Of a stretch of DNA of 64,000 nucleotides, positions 49,652 to 59,098 are shown in pieces. Under the pieces are notes generated by a model, which had not been told where the DNA came from, did not search any database, and saw only the letters and a list, made by a program, of their open reading frames with translations. Each line of letters opens with the position of its first letter. Within the stretch, counting starts at the first letter, position 1. A program made the position numbers and the translations under genes. This DNA comes from Microbacterium sp. 3J1 (lineage in GTDB: Bacteria > Actinomycetota > Actinomycetes > Actinomycetales > Microbacteriaceae): positions 186,001 to 250,000 of the forward strand of contig NZ_CDWI01000008.1 of assembly GCF_001049495.1 (NCBI RefSeq). The letters are read 5' to 3'.

Positions 49652-51154
49652 TCAGCTGTGCACAGGCCCCAGGGGGAGCGGGTCGGCGCCCAGATCGAGG
49701 ATCGAATACCGCCCGCAGTCGATCAGCTCGTCGGGCTCGCGCGCGTCAGGCAGATCCCACGGAACGGTCTGCGCGTCCTCGATGAGGAACGTCACCTCGC
49801 CGGAGGCGAAGTCCGCGCGGTTCACCAGCCAGGCGTAGCCGTTCAGCCGGTGATCGACCTGCACGAGCTGTGCGGGATCCGCCAGATGCAGCTTGGGCAG
49901 ACGAACCGTCCAGAACTGCCCGGCTCCGGTTCGCCCGGATGCATCCACCCATTCGGTCACGCAGGAGAGGTCGGGGTCGGGCTGCGTCGCCGCCGCGGCG
50001 AGACGAGGGATGCCGGCGAAACCGAGAACGAGGAGAATGACGCCCGCGACCCCCGCCGCCGCTCGCCGTAGCCGGACGGAGAGGGTCAGCGCCCGCGGCG
50101 CGGCGACCAGCACGAGGACCGGGAGGAAGACGAGAGGCTGGAGATAGCGCGCCGCGTGCGTGCCGAGCGCGATGGCCCCCAGGAGCACGACCAGTGGTGC
50201 AGCCCACGCAGCGAGGGCGACGAGTCGCTCCCCCGCGTCGCGCGCCCGGATCGTCGTCAGGATCGCGAACCCGAGGAGCGCGACGACGATCAGCGCGGCG
50301 ATGAGCGCGAGGGGCGACTGCAGGCGTTCCACGGCGAGATCGCCGTAGTAGATGAGCGACTCCCGCCACTGCTCGGGCTGCGCGTATGACGCGCCGGTGT
50401 TCGCGATCCATGCCGCGAACGGAATACGGGCGAGGCCGCCGAGAGCCGTGCCGACGACGAGGGCGACGCCGAGCAGGAGGAGACGGCGCCGGAGGGCGGA
50501 TGCGCGGAGGGCGAGGACCAGAAGGATCAGGACCAGCGGCACGGTGGCCCACGCGGCGAACAGGGGATTGGACAGCGTCGACACCGTCGCGACGGCGACC
50601 AGCGAGATCGTGAGGAGTCCGAGATGCCGGGGCTCGTCGAGGGCGCGGCGCAGGATGCCGATCGTCAGCACCACCGCGACGACGGTGGCCGCGTAGTACG
50701 TCGTCGTCAGCGGGAGCGAGGCGAGCTCGAGCGCATCTCGCGAGGACGACGTCTCGGTCGCGGCGATGACGCCGAACACGATGACCGTCGCGACCGACCA
50801 GGCGACGGCCGCTCGTCCTTCGCGGGACCGGCCGGCGACCAGCCGGATCGCCCCGTACAGCGCGAGCACGTTCAGCACGGCACTCACCGCGAGGAGCCCC
50901 TCGGCGCCGAGGGGCAGCCCGGCGTCGAGACCTGCGAACACGATCGCCTCGGGGATGAACAGCACACTGGACAGGGCCCAGTCGAACGGCTCGCCCGCCA
51001 GCGCGGACCGAGCGAGCAGCGCCACGACCAGCGAATCGCCGTCACGGAAGAGGAGTTCGGCGCGAGCGGACGACGCGACCGAGGCCGCCGTCGCGAGAGC
51101 GGCGGCGGCGGCCAGCATCCATCCGGCCAGCTCCCGCACCCATGCTCGCGTCAC
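49652..51154 (-). CDS. polytopic membrane protein, possible GT-C-like glycosyltransferase
   Basis: 500 residues with ten to twelve membrane segments and a soluble C-terminal domain of about 110 residues (from CVTEWVDASGRTGAGQF). An acidic FRDGDSLVV loop after helix 1 resembles the place where GT-C enzymes keep catalytic aspartates, but no family signature is certain. The GTG start at 51154 is the first that gives an N-terminal helix. Without an attached donor pathway nearby, the role is open. Confidence 0.6.
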   Translation of the reverse strand: MTRAWVRELAGWMLAAAAALATAASVASSARAELLFRDGDSLVVALLARSALAGEPFDWALSSVLFIPEAIVFAGLDAGLPLGAEGLLAVSAVLNVLALYGAIRLVAGRSREGRAAVAWSVATVIVFGVIAATETSSSRDALELASLPLTTTYYAATVVAVVLTIGILRRALDEPRHLGLLTISLVAVATVSTLSNPLFAAWATVPLVLILLVLALRASALRRRLLLLGVALVVGTALGGLARIPFAAWIANTGASYAQPEQWRESLIYYGDLAVERLQSPLALIAALIVVALLGFAILTTIRARDAGERLVALAAWAAPLVVLLGAIALGTHAARYLQPLVFLPVLVLVAAPRALTLSVRLRRAAAGVAGVILLVLGFAGIPRLAAAATQPDPDLSCVTEWVDASGRTGAGQFWTVRLPKLHLADPAQLVQVDHRLNGYAWLVNRADFASGEVTFLIEDAQTVPWDLPDAREPDELIDCGRYSILDLGADPLPLGPVHS

Positions 51155-51231
51155 GGGTTCACTCTGCCACGGGTGCGTGCTTCGACAGGCTCGGCAACTC
51201 AGGGGGACCGGCTCAGCAACCCGGAAAGGGG

Positions 51232-51558
51232 TCAGGAGACCTGGGTGCGCAGGTCCCAAATCTGCTCGAGCGGAGCGGTGCCCTCGTCGCCGTCGGCGTC
51301 GCGGAAGAGCTCCACGAACCGGCCGATGTCCGCCTGCCAGGCGTGGTCGGCCGGGTCGTCGGCGAGGGCCGCCACCGCAGCATCCCAGTCGTCGCAGTCG
51401 ACGAGGTGGAACAGCCGGTGCCCGGAGCGCCAGATGGTCCAGTCGTGGATGCCGACGCGCGCGAAGGTCGCGGCGAGAGCAGACGGGATCGCCGCGTGGG
51501 CCGAGCGGTAGTCGTCGACCGCGCCGTCGCGGATCTCGGAGTGCAGAGCGATGCGCAT
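51232..51558 (-). CDS. L-rhamnose/L-fucose mutarotase family protein
   Basis: 108 residues, the full length for the RhaM/FucM-type mutarotase fold. IHDWTIWRSGHRLFHLVDC matches the strand carrying the family's active site, and the end DEGTAPLEQIWDL is typical. These enzymes interconvert alpha and beta anomers of 6-deoxy sugars. It lies 14 bp after the remnant of an alpha-L-fucosidase gene, so fucose is the likelier substrate. It may now lack a promoter. Confidence 0.82.
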   Translation of the reverse strand: MRIALHSEIRDGAVDDYRSAHAAIPSALAATFARVGIHDWTIWRSGHRLFHLVDCDDWDAAVAALADDPADHAWQADIGRFVELFRDADGDEGTAPLEQIWDLRTQVS

Positions 51559-51572
51559 GGTGCGGCCCTTCG

Positions 51573-52389
51573 TCAGTCCTGCGGGCGGAACGAGATCGCG
51601 ATCGGCGTCGCGGCATCCGCCACATCGACCAGGATGGCACCGTCGCGACGCTCCGCGGGGATTCGCGTCTCGCCGACGCGTGCGGTCGACTCGTCGATCA
51701 GACCGTCGGGATTGGGCAGGCGGATGCTGCCGTGGGCGTCGACCACGGCGTGCACCGCGTCGTCGGTCCGGGTCCATCGGAGCCACGGGTCGTCCGACGG
51801 GTGCAGGCGCGGCTCGGGCCTCGCGCCGAACACGGCGTGCCCGTGCATCCGGTTCCACTCGCCGATGCCCTCGAGCGTTCGCCGTTGGAGCTCCGGGATG
51901 CGGCCGGACGCCTCGAGCCCGATGTTGAGCAGCAGGTTGCCGCCGCGCGAGACCACGTCGACGAGCAGACGCACGGCGTCGTCGGCCGACAGCAGATGCT
52001 CACTCGTCTCGTTGCGGTTGTGCCCGAACGACAGCCCGATGCCGCGGGTGTTCTCCCACGCCTCGCCGACCTTGACAGCGGTTCCGTGCACGTACTCGCT
52101 GGTGCGGAAGTCCCAGTGCGACTCGCCCCAGCGGTCGTTCACCACGCCCTCGGGCACGGCGTCGTAGAACGTGCGGAACACGTGCGCGAGGCTCTTCGGG
52201 CCGGCATCGACACCGCCGGCGGGCCAGCGGATGTCGCCCCACAGGATGTCGGGACGATAGCGGTCGACGAGGTCGATCACATGGTCGTGCGCGTACTCGG
52301 CGTACGCGACGTCGTCGGGGGCGGGAGCGGCGTCGTGGTCGATGGGCGGGAGGTCGGAGAAGTGCCAGTCCAGGCCTCCGGAGTAGGCG
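51573..52389 (-). pseudogene. alpha-L-fucosidase (GH29), 5' half missing
   Basis: Recognisable GH29 sequence starts at YSGGLDWHF and runs to the end: ILWGDIRWPAGG holds the nucleophile Asp region, followed by DFRTSEYV, SFGHNRNE and the C-terminal SRGGNLLLNIG. The first 150 or so residues of the usual 420-480, including the N-terminal barrel strands with the HWG motif, are absent. Reading upstream from about 52389 gives unrelated sequence that is the other strand of an aldo/keto reductase remnant. An active enzyme is not expected. Confidence 0.8.
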
Positions 52390-52962
52390 CTCGAGGGCGC
52401 CTTCCCCGCCCTGAGCGAGCTGCGCGACCAGGGCGTCATCTCCTCGTTCGGCGCGGGCATGAACCAGAGCGCGATGCTCGCGCGGTTCGTCCGAGAGACG
52501 GATGCCGACGTGATGATGGTCGCGGGTCGCTGGACCCTGCTCGACCAGTCGGCGGCCGAGGACCTGCTGCCCCTCGCCGAGCAGCGAGGGGTGACGGTTC
52601 TCGCCGCGGCCGTCTTCAACTCCGGCATCCTCGCGACGGATGCTCCCGGCACCGGATCCTTCTTCGACTACGGCCCCGCGGGCGATGCTGTCGTCGACCG
52701 AGCGCAGCGGATCGCCCGGGTTGCGGCGCGCCACGGATGCACCCTCCCCGAGCTCGCCGTGCGGTACCCGCTCACGCACCCCGCCGTCGGGGCCGTCGTG
52801 CTCGGGGGCGCGAGCGCCGATCAGATGGCGAGGAACGCGGACCTCGGCAGCCGACCGGTCCCCGACGAGGTGTGGACGGAGCTGCGGGAAGAGGGTCTGA
52901 TCAGCGGGTCCGTACCCCAGGTCCGGTCCGCCTCTGCCGCGAAAGGGCACCCCGTACGATGA
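52387..52962 (+). pseudogene. aldo/keto reductase (L-fucose dehydrogenase type), 5' half missing
   Basis: The frame reads ALEGAFPALSELRDQGVISS, then GAGMNQSAMLARFVRETD, and ends normally near 52962. It corresponds to about residues 140-330 of D-threo-aldose/L-fucose dehydrogenases. An in-frame TAG at 52384-52386 sits immediately before the first recognisable codon. The first ATG inside (52459) would make only a partial barrel without the cofactor and catalytic tyrosine parts. Its end overlaps the start region of the next gene by four bases. Confidence 0.78.
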
Positions 52963-52967
52963 GACTC

Positions 52968-53684
52968 ATGTTCAGCGACGACGAGGCACGCGGACCCCGG
53001 CCACTGCCGGCGCGTCGGGCCCTCGTCGATGACGTCTACGACGCCGTGCTCGGACTGCTCATGGACAGGGTCATCGAGCCCGGTGCCCGCGTGAACATCG
53101 ATGCGGTGGCGCGCGACCTCGACGTGTCGCCCACACCGGTGCGCGAGGCGCTCACGCGGCTCGAGGCGGAGGGGCTCGTCGCGAAGCGCGCTCTCAAGGG
53201 GTACGTCGCGGCGCCGCTGCTCGACGCGGCGGGCCTCAGAGACCTGTACGACATGCGCGAGATCCTCGAACCGGAGGCCGCGCGACGCGCGTCGGTGCAT
53301 CTCCGTGGCGATGCCGAGGCGGAGCTGGCCGACTCGGTCGCGCAGATGCGCGCGGCATCCGCCCCCGACGAGGACGAGCGCTTCCGCAACTACCGTCGGT
53401 TCATCGACGAGGACCTGCACTTCCACCACCTGATCGCGGAGCAGGCCGACAGTCCGCTCCTCTCCGAGGCCATCGTGCGCCTGCGCTCGCACATGCACCT
53501 GTATCGACTGAACTTCCGTCATGACTTCGAGGACGACACCGTGAGCGAGCACGACAGCATCCTCGAGGCCCTGCGCAAGCGGGATCCGGATGCCGCCGCC
53601 GCCGCGATGCGCGCGCACATCGAGAACTCCTACGCCCGGCTCGGTCCCGCGCTCGCGCGTCGCGCCGAGGGCGCATCCGAGTAG
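52968..53684 (+). CDS. GntR-family (FCD domain) transcriptional regulator
   Basis: 238 residues. A winged helix-turn-helix (about 20-85) with VNIDAVARDLDVSPTPVREA and LTRLEAEGLVAKRALKG precedes a helical FCD effector domain with the metal-binding histidines in DLHFHHLIAEQ and RSHMHLYRL. ATG at 52968 is preferred to 52959 because TACGAT (52955-52960) ends seven bases before it, so it is probably leaderless. It is likely the former regulator of the fucose genes that are now truncated. Confidence 0.88.
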   Translation: MFSDDEARGPRPLPARRALVDDVYDAVLGLLMDRVIEPGARVNIDAVARDLDVSPTPVREALTRLEAEGLVAKRALKGYVAAPLLDAAGLRDLYDMREILEPEAARRASVHLRGDAEAELADSVAQMRAASAPDEDERFRNYRRFIDEDLHFHHLIAEQADSPLLSEAIVRLRSHMHLYRLNFRHDFEDDTVSEHDSILEALRKRDPDAAAAAMRAHIENSYARLGPALARRAEGASE

Positions 53685-53802
53685 CGGACCGACCCTTTCT
53701 CGCGCTCGGGGCCTTACGTTTCCCTAACGCCGGGTAAACTGGGTTCTGACACCCGCCCGCCTGTGCCGTTCCTCGGCCGACGAGCCTTGAGGAGCCGCGT
53801 AT

Positions 53803-56745
53803 ATGCTGACGCTCCTCGCGGTGTTCCTCCTCGGGTCTCTGCTGATGCCCGTTCTGGTGCGCTGGCTGGGGTCCCAGGCATTCGCGTTCGCCGCTCTCAT
53901 TCCCGCGGCGGCATTCGTGCACGCCCTCGTGCTCACGCCTCAGGTGCTCGACGGCCCCGCACCGTTCGAGTCGGTCGAGTGGATTCCGCAGCTGGGGCTC
54001 GACCTGTCGATGCACATGGACGTGCTGGGCTGGGTCCTGACGCTCATCGTCACGGGCGTCGGCGCGCTCGTGCTCCTCTACTGCCGCTGGTACTTCCTCG
54101 ACGACACCGCGGGCATCGGCCAGTTCTCCGCCGTCCTGCTCGGTTTCGCCGGAGCGATGTACGGCCTCGTGCTCACCGACGATCTCGTCATGCTCGTCAT
54201 GTTCTGGGAAGTGACGAGCATCCTCTCCTACCTCCTGATCGGGCACTACCGCCGCCGCGCCGCGAGCCGACGCGCCGCACTGCAGGCGCTGCTCGTCACC
54301 ACACTCGGCGGCCTGGTGATGTTCGTCGGCGTCGTGCTGCTCGTGGTCGACGCCGGCACCTCGAGCATCCGGGAGATCCTCGAGATCGTGCCGTCGGGCC
54401 CGATCGTCGACGCGGCGGTCGTGATGCTCCTGGTCGGCGCGCTCAGCAAGTCCGCGATCTTCCCGTTCCACTTCTGGCTGCCCGGTGCCATGGCGGCCCC
54501 GACTCCGGTGAGCGCCTATCTGCACGCGGCGGCGATGGTCAAGGCGGGCATCTACCTCATCGCGAGGTTCGCGCCGATCTTCGCGTTCACCGGACCCTGG
54601 CGTCCGATCGTCATCTCCCTGGGCATCGTGACGATGCTGCTCGGCGGCATCCAGGCGCTGCGCGAGACAGACCTCAAGCGCATCCTCGCGTTCGGCACAG
54701 TCAGCCAGCTCGGCTTCTTCACGGTGGTGGTCGGATACGGGACGCAGGCCAGCGCGCTGGCAGGACTCGCGCTGGTGATCGGACACGCCCTGTTCAAGTC
54801 GGCCCTCTTCCTCATCGTCGGAGTGATCGACCGACAGCTGTCGACCCGAGACATCACGGAGCTGAGCGGCGTCGGACGACAGGCGCCGGTCATGGCGACC
54901 GCGGCCTTCATCTCGATCGCGTCGATGGCGGGCATCGCCCCCACCATCGGATTCGTCGCGAAGGAGTCGACGCTGACGGCCCTCCTCGACGATGCCCTGC
55001 ACGGCTCGCCCTGGGGTCTCGTCGCGATCATCGGCGTGAGCCTGGGATCCATTCTCACTGCGGCATACGGCATCCGATTCCTCTGGGGAGCCTTCTGGAC
55101 GAAGCGCGATGCGAAGGGCGACCGTATGCCCGATACGGCATGGCCGGATCCGCCGGTCGGATTCCTTTCGGCGCCGATCATCCTCGCCGGCGTCACCATC
55201 GCCGCCGGCATCGGCGCCCCCGCCCTCGACAAGGCCCTCCAGGGCTACGCGCTGACCGCGACACCGGGTCTCGACGCCGCAGGCGAGGCCGTCGAAGGAC
55301 CAGGCCACCTCGCGCTGTGGCACGGACTCGAACCCGCACTCGGCATCTCGATCCTCACCGTCCTGCTGGGCGCCGCGCTCTTCCTGATGACGGTCCGCAC
55401 CGGCTGGGATCGCAGGTCACGGGTCCTGCCCTTCACCGCCGCCGACGCCTACTACCTGGTCGTGCGCGGCGTCGACCGTCTGTCGGTCCTGAGCACCACC
55501 GTGACCCAGCGAGGCTCGCTCCCGGTATACGTCGGCACGATCTTCGTGGTCTTCGTCGCGGCTGAGATCACAGCGCTGCTCGCGAGCGACATCGACCGGT
55601 TCCAGCTCTCCGCCTGGCACACGCCCGCCCAGCTCGTCGTCGCGCCCCTCATGGCGGTCGCCGGTGTCCTGGCCGTTCGAGCTCAGAAGCGCTACACGGG
55701 CGTCGTCCTCGTCTCGATCACCGGCCTCGGCATGGTCGTGCTGTTCGCGACGAGCGGCGCCCCCGACCTCGCCCTCACGCAGATCCTCGTCGAGACCGTG
55801 ACCATGGTCACGTTCGCGCTGGTGCTGCGTCGCCTCCCGGCGCGGATGGGCGAGCACAACGCATCGGTCGGTCGCATCCCCCGTGCCCTTCTCGGCATCG
55901 GAGTGGGCCTCACGATGGCGCTGGTCGCGATCGTGGCGACACAGTCCCGCGTCGCCGACCCGATCTCCGCCGCCTTCCCGAGGCTCGCCTACGAGATCGG
56001 CCACGGCAAGAACGTCGTCAACGTGGCGCTCGTCGACCTGCGTGGCTGGGACACGATGGGCGAGCTGTCCGTGCTCGTCCTGGCCGCGACCGGAGTCGCC
56101 TCGCTCGTCTTCGTCACCCACCGGGCCGACATGCTCGCCGCGACCACGACGCTGCCCAAGGCCCGACGCCGCCGCACGCTCCGTCGCCCGCTCGTCGAGA
56201 CGACGGAGGGCGTGCGATTCCAGACCACCGAGAACGAGAGCAACCCCCGCGCCTGGCTGGTCGGCGGGCCGAAGATGAAGCCCGAGAACAGGTCGATCCT
56301 GCTCGAGGTCGTCGTCCGCATCCTCTTCCACACCATCATCGTGGTCTCGATCTTCCTGCTGTTCTCCGGCCACAACCTGCCGGGCGGAGGCTTCGCCGGC
56401 GGGCTCGTCGCCGGCATGGCTCTCGTCATGCGCTACATCGCCGGCGGGCGCTGGGAACTCGGCGCCGCCACTCCGACCGATGCCGGGCGTCTGCTCGGAG
56501 CCGGTCTGATCCTGGCCGTCGGCACCGCTGTCGTCCCGCTGTTCTTCGGTCTCGCGCCGCTCACCAGCCACTTCTGGGAGTGGGAGATCCCCGGAATCGG
56601 CCACATGGAGTTCGTGACGTCGACGATCTTCGACGTCGGCGTCTACCTCGTCGTCATCGGCCTCGTGCTCGACGTCCTCCGCAGCCTCGGCGCTGAGGTC
56701 GACCGCCAGGCGCAGGAGTTCCGGGAGCGGGGGGTGACCCTCTGA
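53803..56745 (+). CDS. mrpA: Na+/H+ antiporter subunit A fused to subunit B (MrpA/MnhA)
   Basis: 980 residues. The large N-terminal part (about 1-500) is a NuoL/ND5-like proton-channel domain with FPFHFWLPGAMAAPTPVSAY and the conserved lysine and glutamate residues of helices 5-8. A middle section is MrpA-specific. The last 150 residues, from NRSILLEVVVRILFHTIIV with SGHNLPGGGFAGGL, match MrpB. The complex swaps Na+ for H+ for pH and salt homeostasis. GAGGAG upstream of the ATG supports the start. First of six overlapping genes. Confidence 0.94.
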   Translation: MLTLLAVFLLGSLLMPVLVRWLGSQAFAFAALIPAAAFVHALVLTPQVLDGPAPFESVEWIPQLGLDLSMHMDVLGWVLTLIVTGVGALVLLYCRWYFLDDTAGIGQFSAVLLGFAGAMYGLVLTDDLVMLVMFWEVTSILSYLLIGHYRRRAASRRAALQALLVTTLGGLVMFVGVVLLVVDAGTSSIREILEIVPSGPIVDAAVVMLLVGALSKSAIFPFHFWLPGAMAAPTPVSAYLHAAAMVKAGIYLIARFAPIFAFTGPWRPIVISLGIVTMLLGGIQALRETDLKRILAFGTVSQLGFFTVVVGYGTQASALAGLALVIGHALFKSALFLIVGVIDRQLSTRDITELSGVGRQAPVMATAAFISIASMAGIAPTIGFVAKESTLTALLDDALHGSPWGLVAIIGVSLGSILTAAYGIRFLWGAFWTKRDAKGDRMPDTAWPDPPVGFLSAPIILAGVTIAAGIGAPALDKALQGYALTATPGLDAAGEAVEGPGHLALWHGLEPALGISILTVLLGAALFLMTVRTGWDRRSRVLPFTAADAYYLVVRGVDRLSVLSTTVTQRGSLPVYVGTIFVVFVAAEITALLASDIDRFQLSAWHTPAQLVVAPLMAVAGVLAVRAQKRYTGVVLVSITGLGMVVLFATSGAPDLALTQILVETVTMVTFALVLRRLPARMGEHNASVGRIPRALLGIGVGLTMALVAIVATQSRVADPISAAFPRLAYEIGHGKNVVNVALVDLRGWDTMGELSVLVLAATGVASLVFVTHRADMLAATTTLPKARRRRTLRRPLVETTEGVRFQTTENESNPRAWLVGGPKMKPENRSILLEVVVRILFHTIIVVSIFLLFSGHNLPGGGFAGGLVAGMALVMRYIAGGRWELGAATPTDAGRLLGAGLILAVGTAVVPLFFGLAPLTSHFWEWEIPGIGHMEFVTSTIFDVGVYLVVIGLVLDVLRSLGAEVDRQAQEFRERGVTL

Positions 56746-57548
56746 TGGATGTCTCCCTGACCCTCATCGTCATCATGGCCGTGCTCTTCGCCTGCGGCGT
56801 GTACGCGATGCTCGAGCGCAGCCTGACCCGAGTGCTCATCGGCTTCCTGCTGCTCGGGAACGCCACGAACCTGCTGCTGCTCATCGTCATGGGGGTGCCT
56901 GGGAACGCCCCGTTCTTCGGCACGGAGGGCGAGATCAGCGATCCGCTGCCGCAGGCGCTCACCCTGACCGCGATCGTGATCACCTTCGCCGTCTCGGCGT
57001 TCCTCCTGGCCCTCATCTACCGCTCCTGGCAGCTCGGCCAGGCCGACACGGTCGAGGACGACGAGGCCGACATCGCGCTCCGCGAGCGCACGGATGCCGA
57101 CGAGGACCTCATGGACGACGAGTCCGACCTCGAGGACGAGGCCACCACCGACTTCGTCGGCGTGCAGACGGCCCCCATCACCGTGCTGCACATGCGCGAC
57201 CACCCCTCGATCGACGACGATGCCCCGGTCGATCGACCGGCGGCATCCGGGTCCTCCCCGTCCGATGCGGATGCGGATGCGGATGCGCGGTCGGATGCGG
57301 ACGCGGACGCGCGGTCGGATGCTGTGGCATCCGTGCTCACCGACGAGTCGGCTCCGCCCGATGATGACGATCGGCGCGGAGACGGCGACGACGAACGCAC
57401 CCCGTCCGGCTTCCAGACCGACGCGGACACGCACGCCTCCGACGCCCACGAGACCGACGCCGCGGATGCCGCCCGAGACACGGCATCGGATACGGCCTCC
57501 GACGACAGCGCACCCGACCACACCGACGAAGGGGAGGACCGCCGATGA
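56745..57548 (+). CDS. mrpC: Na+/H+ antiporter subunit C with long acidic tail (MrpC)
   Basis: 267 residues. The first 95 form the NuoK-like three-helix MrpC domain (LIGFLLLGNATNLLLLIVMG). The remaining 170 are a hydrophilic, Asp/Ala-rich tail including DADADADARSDADADA, roughly doubling the normal length of about 110-130. The tail is predicted disordered and cytosolic. The ATG overlaps the mrpA stop (TGATG) and the stop overlaps mrpD. Confidence 0.92.
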   Translation: MDVSLTLIVIMAVLFACGVYAMLERSLTRVLIGFLLLGNATNLLLLIVMGVPGNAPFFGTEGEISDPLPQALTLTAIVITFAVSAFLLALIYRSWQLGQADTVEDDEADIALRERTDADEDLMDDESDLEDEATTDFVGVQTAPITVLHMRDHPSIDDDAPVDRPAASGSSPSDADADADARSDADADARSDAVASVLTDESAPPDDDDRRGDGDDERTPSGFQTDADTHASDAHETDAADAARDTASDTASDDSAPDHTDEGEDRR

Positions 57549-59098
57549 GCGCTCTCGTCCCCCTCCTCGTCTGCCTGCCTCTGCTCGGCGCCGCGATCAC
57601 ACTGATCTTCGGCCGCAACGCGCGGCTGCAGGCCGTCGTCTCCGTCGTGACGCTCGCCGTCGTGTCGGTCATCGCGGCGGTGCTGCTGTTCGCCGTCGAT
57701 GCGGGCGCCCCGCTCGCCGTGTCGGTCGGAGGCTGGCCGGTGCCCTTCGGCATCGTCCTGTACGTCGACCGGCTCGCCGCGCTGCTGGTGCTCATCTCCA
57801 GCATCGTGCTGCTCGCGGTCCTGCTCTTCTCGATCGGCCAGGGCGCCGCCGACGGCACGGACGAGACCCCCATCTCGATCTTCAACCCGTCGTACCTGAT
57901 CCTCGCGGCGGGCATCTTCAACGCCTTCATCGCGGGAGACCTGTTCAACCTCTACGTGGGCTTCGAGATCCTCCTCGTCGCCTCGTACGTGCTCATCACG
58001 CTCGGCAGCACCGAATCCCGCATCCGCACGGGCGCCGTGTACATCGTCGTCTCGCTCGTCTCGTCGATCCTGTTCCTCGCGTCGATCGCGATGATCTACG
58101 GCGCCCTCGGCACGGTGAACATGGCGCAGATCGCCGAGCGGATGACCGAGCTCCCGCAGGAGACGCAGCTCGTGCTGCATCTCATGCTGGTGATCGCCTT
58201 CGGCATCAAGGCCGCGATCTTCCCGGTGTCGTTCTGGCTGCCCGACTCGTATCCGACCGCGCCGGCGCCCGTCACGGCGGTCTTCGCCGGGTTGCTGACG
58301 AAGGTCGGCGTGTACGCGCTCATCCGTACCGAGACCCAGCTCTTCTCGGAGAACAGCATCGACACCCTGCTCCTCATCATCGCGTTGGCGACGATGATCG
58401 TGGGAGTGCTCGGCGCCGTCGCGCAGGCGGAGCTCAAGAGGATCCTGTCGTTCACCCTGGTGAGCCACGTCGGCTACATGATCTTCGGTCTCGCGATAGC
58501 GACGCCGGCCGCGATCGGCGCCACGGTGTACTACATCGTCCACCACATCATCGTGCAGACCACGCTGTTCCTCGCCGTGGGCCTCATCGAGCGTCGAGCC
58601 GGCAGCACGTCCATCCTCCGCGTGAAGGGCCTGCTCAAGGTCGCTCCCGTGATCGCCGTGCTCTACTTCATCCCGGCGATCAACCTCGGCGGCCTCCCGC
58701 CCTTCTCCGGATTCATCGGCAAATTCGCGCTCTTCGAGGCGGCGGCATCCGTCGGCACGCCGCTCATGATCGTGCTGATCTTCGGCGGAATCGTCACCTC
58801 CCTCCTCACCCTCTACGCGCTGATGCGCGCATGGAACCTCGCGTTCTGGCGCGAGGAGGAGGATTCGAGCGAGACCGAGGGTCGCATCTCGCACCTCGGC
58901 AACGCCCCGGCCGCCGACGAACAGCAGGAGCGCCGTCGCATCCCGAGGATCATGACCGTCGCCACGGCGGGGATGGTCGGTGTCACCGTGGCCCTCACCG
59001 TGTTCGCCGGACCCCTCTACGCCCTCTGCGACCGCATTGGCGCCGGGCTCCTGGACCCGGTCAACCTGGTGCAGCTGGAAGACGAGGTGGACGGATGA
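57545..59098 (+). CDS. mrpD: Na+/H+ antiporter subunit D (MrpD)
   Basis: 517 residues with about fourteen membrane segments. The NuoN/NuoM-like core has YVGFEILLVASYVLI (channel Glu), FPVSFWLPDSYPTAPAPV, and HVGYMIFGLAIATP. It forms one of the ion channels of the Mrp complex. The ATG overlaps the mrpC stop (ATGA at 57545-57548). Confidence 0.94.
   Translation: MSALVPLLVCLPLLGAAITLIFGRNARLQAVVSVVTLAVVSVIAAVLLFAVDAGAPLAVSVGGWPVPFGIVLYVDRLAALLVLISSIVLLAVLLFSIGQGAADGTDETPISIFNPSYLILAAGIFNAFIAGDLFNLYVGFEILLVASYVLITLGSTESRIRTGAVYIVVSLVSSILFLASIAMIYGALGTVNMAQIAERMTELPQETQLVLHLMLVIAFGIKAAIFPVSFWLPDSYPTAPAPVTAVFAGLLTKVGVYALIRTETQLFSENSIDTLLLIIALATMIVGVLGAVAQAELKRILSFTLVSHVGYMIFGLAIATPAAIGATVYYIVHHIIVQTTLFLAVGLIERRAGSTSILRVKGLLKVAPVIAVLYFIPAINLGGLPPFSGFIGKFALFEAAASVGTPLMIVLIFGGIVTSLLTLYALMRAWNLAFWREEEDSSETEGRISHLGNAPAADEQQERRRIPRIMTVATAGMVGVTVALTVFAGPLYALCDRIGAGLLDPVNLVQLEDEVDG

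Noticed and set aside
52459..52962. Independent 167-residue aldo/keto reductase gene starting at the internal ATG
   Set aside because: The homology continues upstream of the ATG to the TAG at 52384-52386, and the cofactor-binding and catalytic half of the barrel is missing, so it is a remnant.
57240..57330. Frameshift or assembly error in the repetitive mrpC tail
   Set aside because: The frame remains open through the repeat and ends in a proper ATGA overlap with mrpD, so the tail appears genuine.
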